Shown here piece by piece: positions 58,838 through 64,000 of a DNA stretch of 64,000 nt. The notes under the pieces are model-generated. The model did no database searches and was not told the DNA's origin. It saw only the letters and a program-made list of their open reading frames with translations. The stretch's first letter is position 1, and each line of letters begins with the position of its first letter. The DNA is taken from the NCBI RefSeq assembly GCF_014649955.1, contig NZ_BMUA01000011.1:186001-250000 (forward strand), given 5' to 3'. This stretch comes from Streptomyces violascens (lineage in GTDB: Bacteria > Actinomycetota > Actinomycetes > Streptomycetales > Streptomycetaceae). Both the position numbers and the translations under genes were made by a program.

Positions 58838-61189
58838 ATGACCCCGCCCATCGCGACCTACCGGCTCCAGCTGCAGCCCGGATTCCCGTTCGCCGCCGCC
58901 GAGGAGGCGCTGCCCTACCTGGCGGAGCTCGGAGTCTCGCACCTCCATCTGTCACCGGTCCTGGAGGCCGTGCCCGGCTCGACGCACGGCTACGACGTCA
59001 CCGACCACGCGAAGGTACGCGAGGAGCTGGGCGGCGAGGCGGGGCTGCGCCAACTGGCCGCAAGGGCACGGGAGTCGGGGCTCGGCCTGATCCTCGACAT
59101 CGTGCCGAACCACATGTCGGCGGCCGCGCGCCACAACCGGCAGCTGTGGGACGTGCTGCGCGCCGGCCCTTCGTCGCCGTACGCCTCGTGGTTCGACATC
59201 GACTGGGCGGCGGGCGACGGGCGGATCCTGCTGCCGGTGCTCGCCGGGCCGCTGGGCGCAGAGCTGGACCGCCTCACGGTGGACGGCCGAGTACTGCGGT
59301 ACGGCGAAGAGTGCTTCCCCCTGCGTGAGGGGACGGCGGGCCTGCCGCTGCCGGAGCTGCTGGACGCGCAGTTCTATCGGCTCGGCTGGTGGCGCCTTGC
59401 CAGGACGGAGCTCAACTACCGTCGCTTCTTCACGATCGCGGAGCTGATCGGCCTCCGGGTGGAGGACGAGGGCGTCTTCGACGCGACGCACGCCAAGATC
59501 CTGGAGCTGGTCCACGACGGTGTGGTGGACGGGCTGCGGGTCGACCACCCGGACGGTCTGGCGGACCCCGAGGCCTATCTGCGCCGTTTGAACGAGGCGA
59601 CGGACGGCCGCTGGACGGTCGTCGAGAAGATCCTCACCGGCGACGAGCGGCTGCCCGCGGGGTGGGCGGTCGCCGGGACGACCGGCTATGACGCGCTGCG
59701 CCACATCGACGGCCTGTTCACCGATCCGGCAGGTTTGGATCAACTCCTGGCCGCATACGGGGAGTTCACCGGGGCGAGCGGCGACCGAGGTGGGCACTGG
59801 GGGCCGACGGTGCGGCGTGCGGCGTACCGGGTGCTGACCCATGAGCTGGTGGCCGAGACCGAGTATCTGGTGCGCCTGGCGCAGCGGATCTGCGCGATGG
59901 GCGGCCCCGAGCTCCGCGATCACGCCCCATGGGCGCTGCGGCTCGCCCTGCGCGAGCTCCTGGTCCGCGTCCCCGTCTACCGGCCCTACCGGTTCGGGGC
60001 GGAGCTGGTGCTGCCCGCATCGGCGGCCCTGGAGGCGAAGGCGGCCTTCCCCGTCGCGGAGGAGTCCGCCGCGGTGGACCTGGTGCGCGATCTGGCACTC
60101 GGCCGGCTCGGCGACACCCCGGACCGGGACCGGTTCCGTACGCGCTTCGCGCAGACGTCATCGGCGCTGCACGCCAAGTCCGTCGAGGACACGGCCTTCT
60201 ACCGGTACACGCCACTGCTCTCGGTGAACGAGGTGGGCGGGGATCCGGGGCGGCCTTCGGTGGAGCCGGACGAGTTCCACGCGTTCTGCACACGGCTCGC
60301 GCGCGACTGGCCGAGCACCGGCACCGTCCTGTCCACGCACGACACCAAGCGCAGCGCGGACGTACGGGCCCGGATCGCGGTCCTTTCCGAGTGTCCGCAG
60401 CGGTGGGCGGCGCTGCTCGACCGGGTCGCCGGGGCGCAGGCTCCCGATCCGCATCTCGCCTGGGTCGCATGGCAGACCTCGGTCGGGCTCGGCGGGCTCC
60501 CGGAGCCGGAGCGGCTGGGGGCGGCGCTACTCAAGTCGGTGCGCGAGGCCGGTCTGCACACGTGCTGGACGGAGCAGGACCCCGGCTACGAGAAGGCCGT
60601 GAGCGACTTCGTCGAGGCTGGACCGGGTGGTCAACTCGCTTCTGAGGTAAGGGAGTTCACGGCGGCGATCGACCCTTCGGCGCGGGCCAACAGCCTCGGG
60701 GCCGCGCTACTGCATCTGACGATGCCGGGCGTGCCGGACCTCTACCAGGGAACGGAGGGCGAGTACGCGGCGCTGGTGGACCCGGACAACCGGCGCCCGG
60801 TCCGGTTCGACCGGGCCGCTCTGGCCGACCCCGGCGACAAGCTCGAGGTGACCTTGGCGGCGCTGCGGCTGCGGCGCGAACTCCCCGGGGTATTCGGCGA
60901 ATCCGGCACCTATACGGAGCTGGCAGCGCGAGGCCCTCGCGCCGGTCACTGCGTGGCGTTCTGCCGCTCGGGCGAGGTGGTGACGGCGGTGACCCGGCTC
61001 TCGCTGCGGCTCGCGGAGGCAGGCGGCTGGGCGGGGACGGAGCTGACGCTTCCGCAGGGCGAATGGGCCGATGTCCTCCGCCCGGGGCGGCAGTTCAGCG
61101 GGGCGGTGGCACTGGACGAGCTGTTCGCATCGTCCCCGGTGGCGCTGCTCAGGAGGGTCGTACGAGAAGGAGGCGAGGGGCCCGGGTGA
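58838..61189 (+). CDS. treY: Malto-oligosyltrehalose synthase
   Basis: A 783-residue GH13 enzyme converting the reducing-end alpha-1,4 bond of malto-oligosaccharides to an alpha,alpha-1,1 bond. It begins TPPIATYRLQLQPGFPFAAA, the universal TreY start. Catalytic residues lie in DGLRVDHPDGLADP (Asp nucleophile), TVVEKILTGDE (Glu) and LSTHDTKRSADVR (Asp). The C-terminus has MPGVPDLYQGTEGEYAALVD. ATG 58838 is chosen from homology; a long in-frame upstream extension is non-coding antisense to the MFS gene. The partner treZ is not in the window. Its 3' end overlaps the convergent P450 gene by 41 bases. Confidence 0.95.
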   Translation: MTPPIATYRLQLQPGFPFAAAEEALPYLAELGVSHLHLSPVLEAVPGSTHGYDVTDHAKVREELGGEAGLRQLAARARESGLGLILDIVPNHMSAAARHNRQLWDVLRAGPSSPYASWFDIDWAAGDGRILLPVLAGPLGAELDRLTVDGRVLRYGEECFPLREGTAGLPLPELLDAQFYRLGWWRLARTELNYRRFFTIAELIGLRVEDEGVFDATHAKILELVHDGVVDGLRVDHPDGLADPEAYLRRLNEATDGRWTVVEKILTGDERLPAGWAVAGTTGYDALRHIDGLFTDPAGLDQLLAAYGEFTGASGDRGGHWGPTVRRAAYRVLTHELVAETEYLVRLAQRICAMGGPELRDHAPWALRLALRELLVRVPVYRPYRFGAELVLPASAALEAKAAFPVAEESAAVDLVRDLALGRLGDTPDRDRFRTRFAQTSSALHAKSVEDTAFYRYTPLLSVNEVGGDPGRPSVEPDEFHAFCTRLARDWPSTGTVLSTHDTKRSADVRARIAVLSECPQRWAALLDRVAGAQAPDPHLAWVAWQTSVGLGGLPEPERLGAALLKSVREAGLHTCWTEQDPGYEKAVSDFVEAGPGGQLASEVREFTAAIDPSARANSLGAALLHLTMPGVPDLYQGTEGEYAALVDPDNRRPVRFDRAALADPGDKLEVTLAALRLRRELPGVFGESGTYTELAARGPRAGHCVAFCRSGEVVTAVTRLSLRLAEAGGWAGTELTLPQGEWADVLRPGRQFSGAVALDELFASSPVALLRRVVREGGEGPG

Positions 61190-62447
61190 GCAGTCCGCTC
61201 TCGGCCGGCGTGAAGGTGTCGGCCCTGCGCAGCCCGGGCATGGCGGCGAGCAGGGCGCTCACCGCGCACTCCGCCTGGAGCTCGGCGATCCGGGCGGCCG
61301 GGCAGTCGGCGGGCCCGAGGGCGAGGCCGCCGCTGGTGGTGCGGTGCAGGTCGAAGCGGTCGGGGTCGGCGAACCGGGCGGGGTCGCGGTTCGCCGACCC
61401 GACGAGCATCGCGACGGCGGCTCCGGCCGGGACGGTGCCGCCGGATGTCGCGCGGTCGCGGACGGCCCGGCGCAGCACCACATGGACGGGCGGATTGCGC
61501 CGCAGCGATTCGCCCCACGCCTGCCCGATCAGCGCCGGAACCGCCTTCACCAGCTCCAACTGCTCAGGATTGTCAAGGAGGTTGGCCATGAGCGAGGCGA
61601 GCGCCCGGCCGGTGAGCACGGCCTGGTCCGCACAGCGCGCCGCGAGCAGGGCGACGCCTGTGCCGCCCCGCTGACGGCCGAGGTCGGTCGCGGCGGGAGC
61701 CTCGGCCCGGCTGGGGTCCGGGACGCCGCCGGAGCGGCCCATCACCGCCCCGTAGGAGAGTCCGGTCGCGGCGGCGATCGTGCCGGTGGGCAGCCAGCGG
61801 CAGAACTCCTCGACCAGGTCGGCCTCCTCGCGCCCGGCGAGCCGGCGGGCCAGCACGTACGCGGTTCGGGCACACACCTCGCGCAGCAGCGCGAAGGCGC
61901 TCTCGGGCGCCGCGTACTCCTGGGCGCAGCGCACCGTCCCCGGTCCGCAGCAGGGCCCCCGGCGTGGCCCGACGAGTCCGGGGTCGCCGAGCGCGGGGGC
62001 GACATCCGCGTACCGGCTGACCAGCCAGGCCCCGAGCCTGCCGTCCCACAGCAGGGGGTGCTCCTCTCGGAGCGTCCGATAGAAGCCGTACGGGTCACGA
62101 CGGGCGGCCCTCCCGAGCAGCGAGAGGGATTCGGGAGGGGAGGGCGGGACGGCGGGGGCCGATGCTGCGCGGGGTGGGGAGGTGAGGGGCGGAGGCAGCG
62201 CTGCCTCAGGGGAGGAGGCGAGGGCCTGGGTCTGCGCTGCCTCGGGCGAGGGGGCGAAGGGCGGAGCCGACGCTGCCTCGGGTGAAGGGACGGCAGCCGG
62301 GGCCAATGCCGCCCCGCTCGAAGAGGCGACGGCCGGGGCCAATGCCGCCTCGGGCGGGGAGACGGCGGCGGCTGGGTCCAACGCCGCCTCGCGTGAGGAG
62401 ACACGGGGCGCGGCAGGCGCCGCCTCGGGCGGCTCGCCGGTTGTCAT
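61149..62447 (-). CDS. Cytochrome P450-like protein with repeat-rich N-terminus and atypical heme motif
   Basis: A 432-residue P450-fold protein. The N-terminal ~95 residues are a tandem repeat of 12-residue Ala/Pro/Ser units. The P450 body begins about SLLGRAARRDPYGFYRTLRE. The K-helix ExxR is seen in WGESLRRNPP. The heme region reads GGLALGPADCPAARIAELQA: the Cys is kept, but the usual FGxGxHxCxG is degraded. The I-helix has AVLTGRALASLMANLLDNPE without the usual A/G-G-x-E/D-T oxygen-activating motif. It may be a non-monooxygenase P450 or a decaying one. No ferredoxin gene is adjacent. Convergent overlap with treY. Confidence 0.8.
   Translation of the reverse strand: MTTGEPPEAAPAAPRVSSREAALDPAAAVSPPEAALAPAVASSSGAALAPAAVPSPEAASAPPFAPSPEAAQTQALASSPEAALPPPLTSPPRAASAPAVPPSPPESLSLLGRAARRDPYGFYRTLREEHPLLWDGRLGAWLVSRYADVAPALGDPGLVGPRRGPCCGPGTVRCAQEYAAPESAFALLREVCARTAYVLARRLAGREEADLVEEFCRWLPTGTIAAATGLSYGAVMGRSGGVPDPSRAEAPAATDLGRQRGGTGVALLAARCADQAVLTGRALASLMANLLDNPEQLELVKAVPALIGQAWGESLRRNPPVHVVLRRAVRDRATSGGTVPAGAAVAMLVGSANRDPARFADPDRFDLHRTTSGGLALGPADCPAARIAELQAECAVSALLAAMPGLRRADTFTPAESGLLTRAPRLLLVRPS
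62164..62440 (-). repeat. 36-bp coding tandem repeat in the P450 N-terminus
   Basis: Seven consecutive units start at 62164, 62200, 62236, 62272, 62308, 62344 and 62383, followed by a partial one. All are 36 bases except one of 39. Unit starts read GCTGCCTCGG or GCCGCCTCGG on the plus strand. In protein each unit is about 12 residues with EAA plus Ala/Pro. All unit lengths are multiples of three, so the frame is kept. Confidence 0.85.
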
Positions 62448-62551
62448 CGCGCGCCTCCCGGTCGGCGCCCTATGGGCGCGGTCGTGCGGCCTCCGGCAGT
62501 CTGGACGGCGGCCGCCGGGTCCAGGTGGCTGCTCTCGGGACCACTGCCACC

Positions 62552-62690
62552 GGGCAGTCGCAGGTGACTCGTCCCGGCGGACCGCCCCCGCAGGGCAGTC
62601 GCGGGCGACCGGTCTCAGTGAGCCGCCCCCCTGCGAGTCGCGGGTGACTGCTCTCAGCGGACCACTTCCGCCGGGCAGTCGCAATCGGCG
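62552..62690. repeat. Second tandem repeat (about 40 bp) upstream of the P450 gene
   Basis: Four imperfect units are marked by GGCAGTCG-like cores at 62553, 62594, 62633 and 62674 (spacing 41, 39, 41), each followed by CGGGTGACT or a variant. It spans the 3' end of the LysR gene (stop 62654) and the gap before the P450. The period differs from the 36-bp array. Confidence 0.65.
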
Positions 62691-63601
62691 TTGGGCCGTA
62701 CGGGTGAGATGTCACCGGTGCCGTACGGGGCTGACCTGCGCAGCAGCTCGGTGAAGGCGGCCGCGGCGCCGGCCGGCTCGACCCGCGAGAACACGGTCAG
62801 GGCACGCTTCCAGGCGGGATCGACGGAGAGCAGCACACAGTCCTCTCCGATCCCGCCGCGTACGACGTGGGTGGGTACGGCGACCACGCCGACCCCGGCC
62901 GCGGCCATCCGTACCGCCGTCGAGGTGTGCTCGGTGCGCACCACGGTGCGCGGGGTGAAGCCGGCCCGCTCGCAGACCAGATCGAGAAAGGGCCGGCCCT
63001 CGATCACGGGCTCCATCGCGCAGCGCACCCAGGCGTGGTCGGCGAGCTCTTCGAGGCGCACCGAGGAGCGGCCCGCCAGCGGATCGTCGAAGGCGACGAC
63101 GAGCGCGATCTCCTCCTCGCCGACGGGGACGACGGGCCCGTCCCAGTGCTGGGGCGGCGGGCCGACGGCCAGGTCTGCGGCGCCGCGTTCGAGCGACTCC
63201 TCAAGCGCCTCGGTGGTGGCGTACTCGTGGAGGAGCAGCCGCACGCCGGGGTGGGTGCGCCGCCAGCGGGCGAATGCCTCGGGCAGCACGCCCACGGCCA
63301 CCGAGTGCACGGAGGCGATGTGCAGTTCGCCGCCCTCGGCACCGGCCGCCGCGCGGGCCGCGCGCCGGGCCTGGAGCGCACTGCGCACGGCGAGCCGGGC
63401 GTGCGGCAGGTAGGCGCGGCCCATGGGAGTGAGCCGCACCCCGCGCGGCATCCGTTCGAGGAGCTCGCCGCCGACGGACTTCTCCAGCGCCTTGATCTGA
63501 TGGGACAGCGCGGGCTGGGTGACGTGCAACAGCTCGGCGGCGCGGGTGAACGACGTCTCCTCGACGACCGTGACGAAGTACTCCATCTGCCGCAGGCTCA
63601 C
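62654..63601 (-). CDS. LysR-family transcriptional regulator
   Basis: A 315-residue LTTR. The N-terminal winged helix-turn-helix reads RQMEYFVTVVEETSFTRAAE, LLHVTQPALSHQIKALEKSV. The effector domain (about 90-300) includes GELHIASVHSVAVGVLPEAF and TSTAVRMAAAGVGVVAVPTH. The last 15 residues (VRPNADCDCPAEVVR) are encoded by the first unit of a tandem repeat and look appended. It is divergent from the dihydrolipoamide dehydrogenase gene with a 132-base gap holding a TTGTG-N9-CACAA dyad, a typical LTTR box. The GTG start is accepted. Effector unknown. Confidence 0.9.
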   Translation of the reverse strand: MSLRQMEYFVTVVEETSFTRAAELLHVTQPALSHQIKALEKSVGGELLERMPRGVRLTPMGRAYLPHARLAVRSALQARRAARAAAGAEGGELHIASVHSVAVGVLPEAFARWRRTHPGVRLLLHEYATTEALEESLERGAADLAVGPPPQHWDGPVVPVGEEEIALVVAFDDPLAGRSSVRLEELADHAWVRCAMEPVIEGRPFLDLVCERAGFTPRTVVRTEHTSTAVRMAAAGVGVVAVPTHVVRGGIGEDCVLLSVDPAWKRALTVFSRVEPAGAAAAFTELLRRSAPYGTGDISPVRPNADCDCPAEVVR

Positions 63602-63667
63602 GCCACGTCCCCCTGATCACACCGGTTGATCGCACCGGCCCCGCGCGCCCCCTGCGCGCCATAAGCA

Positions 63668-63686
63668 TTGTGCATCGACCTCACAA
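63668..63686. promoter_or_regulatory. Candidate LysR-type operator between divergent lysR and lpd genes
   Basis: TTGTG (63668-63672), nine bases, CACAA (63682-63686): a dyad containing the T-N11-A core of LTTR boxes. It lies 67 bases from the LysR start and 48 bases from the lpd start, in an AT-richer stretch. It is likely bound by the adjacent LysR protein. Confidence 0.55.
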
Positions 63687-63733
63687 GAACATTGCCTTGG
63701 ACTCATGGCGGCGGCCGGGCGGAGGCTTGCCCC

Positions 63734-64000
63734 GTGACTGAGCCCACGACTGAGCCCCAGGCTGAGACCTTGACCGGACCCGTGACCGACGACGCCGTGG
63801 CCGATGTGATCGTGATCGGCGGCGGCACCGGCGGGTATTCCACCGCTCTGCGGGCCGCCGCCCTCGGACTGAAGGTCGTCCTCGCCGAGCGCGACAAGGT
63901 CGGCGGCACCTGTCTGCACCGCGGCTGCATCCCCAGCAAGGCGATGCTGCACGCCGCCGAGCTGGTGGACGGGATAGCCGAGGCGCGGGAGCGGTGGGGG
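63734..64000 (+). CDS. Dihydrolipoamide dehydrogenase, N-terminal part
   Basis: The gene runs off the right edge after 89 codons. After a variable 24-residue acidic/Thr-rich head (VTEPTTEPQAETLTGPVTDD) comes the FAD Rossmann motif DVIVIGGGTGGYSTALRAAA and the redox disulfide GGTCLHRGCIPSKAMLHAAE. These are diagnostic of pyridine-nucleotide disulfide reductases of the Lpd type, E3 component of 2-oxoacid dehydrogenase complexes. The GTG start follows GGAGG at nine bases. Divergent from a LysR gene that may regulate it. Confidence 0.85.
   Translation, partial: MTEPTTEPQAETLTGPVTDDAVADVIVIGGGTGGYSTALRAAALGLKVVLAERDKVGGTCLHRGCIPSKAMLHAAELVDGIAEARERWG

Overview
This window looks like a chromosomal segment of a Streptomyces species. 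The base composition is very high GC with G/C-rich third codon positions. Starts are often GTG, and many genes overlap by ATGA or GTGA. The gene content is typical of the genus: a sirA-cysHCDN-ssu sulfur operon, a SAV2148-type HEPN protein, glgX/treY, two secreted subtilases and an Ada-AlkA fusion. Several intergenic gaps hold short GC-rich dispersed repeats of the kind common between Streptomyces genes. No rRNA, tRNA, CRISPR array, insertion sequence or phage gene was seen, so this is mostly core or conditionally conserved chromosome.

Layout. 1-6.6 kb: end of a low-complexity protein, a large secreted subtilase with a divergent helix-turn-helix regulator, a DUF456 membrane protein and a PPOX/F420-type oxidoreductase. 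6.6-12.7 kb (minus strand): asnB, a ChaA-type cation/proton antiporter, an Ada-AlkA fusion that seems to have lost its glycosylase active-site segment, and rsgA preceded by a 23-residue peptide ORF and two hairpins. 13-18 kb: a broken gene (internal deletion plus frameshift), then a two-gene ABC transporter (fused double permease plus ATPase with a C-terminal extension), then a convergent ArsR-family regulator. The half-site ATTTGC-N8-GCAA occurs both over the ArsR start and upstream of the transporter.

18-25.3 kb: a six-gene membrane complex resembling hydrogenase-4/complex I. Its small subunit keeps the FeS cysteines, but its large subunit lacks all four Ni-Fe cysteines. It is therefore an energy-converting hydrogenase-related (Ehr) complex with an unknown electron partner, and I consider it the most interesting system here. 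25.3-31.5 kb: VOC and AraC proteins, a BrkB-like membrane protein, an AidB-like acyl-CoA dehydrogenase, a GAF-domain regulator and a GNAT acetyltransferase.

31.5-41.1 kb: the assimilatory sulfur operon. It starts with a short leader peptide ending in a Cys codon context, followed by ferredoxin-sulfite reductase, a 59-residue four-Cys protein, cysH, cysC, cysD, cysN, a sulfonate-type ABC importer and a sirohydrochlorin chelatase. Together these activate and reduce sulfate, import organosulfur and supply siroheme.

41-54.9 kb: a secreted beta-helix protein, several small enzymes, a proteinase-K-like secreted protease, a carbohydrate ABC importer, an aminoglycoside-phosphotransferase-like kinase, a DEDDh exonuclease and the HEPN protein. 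55-64 kb: glgX, an MFS exporter and treY (glycogen/trehalose metabolism), then a divergent-sequence P450 whose N-terminus is a 36-bp tandem repeat, a LysR regulator and the start of a dihydrolipoamide dehydrogenase.
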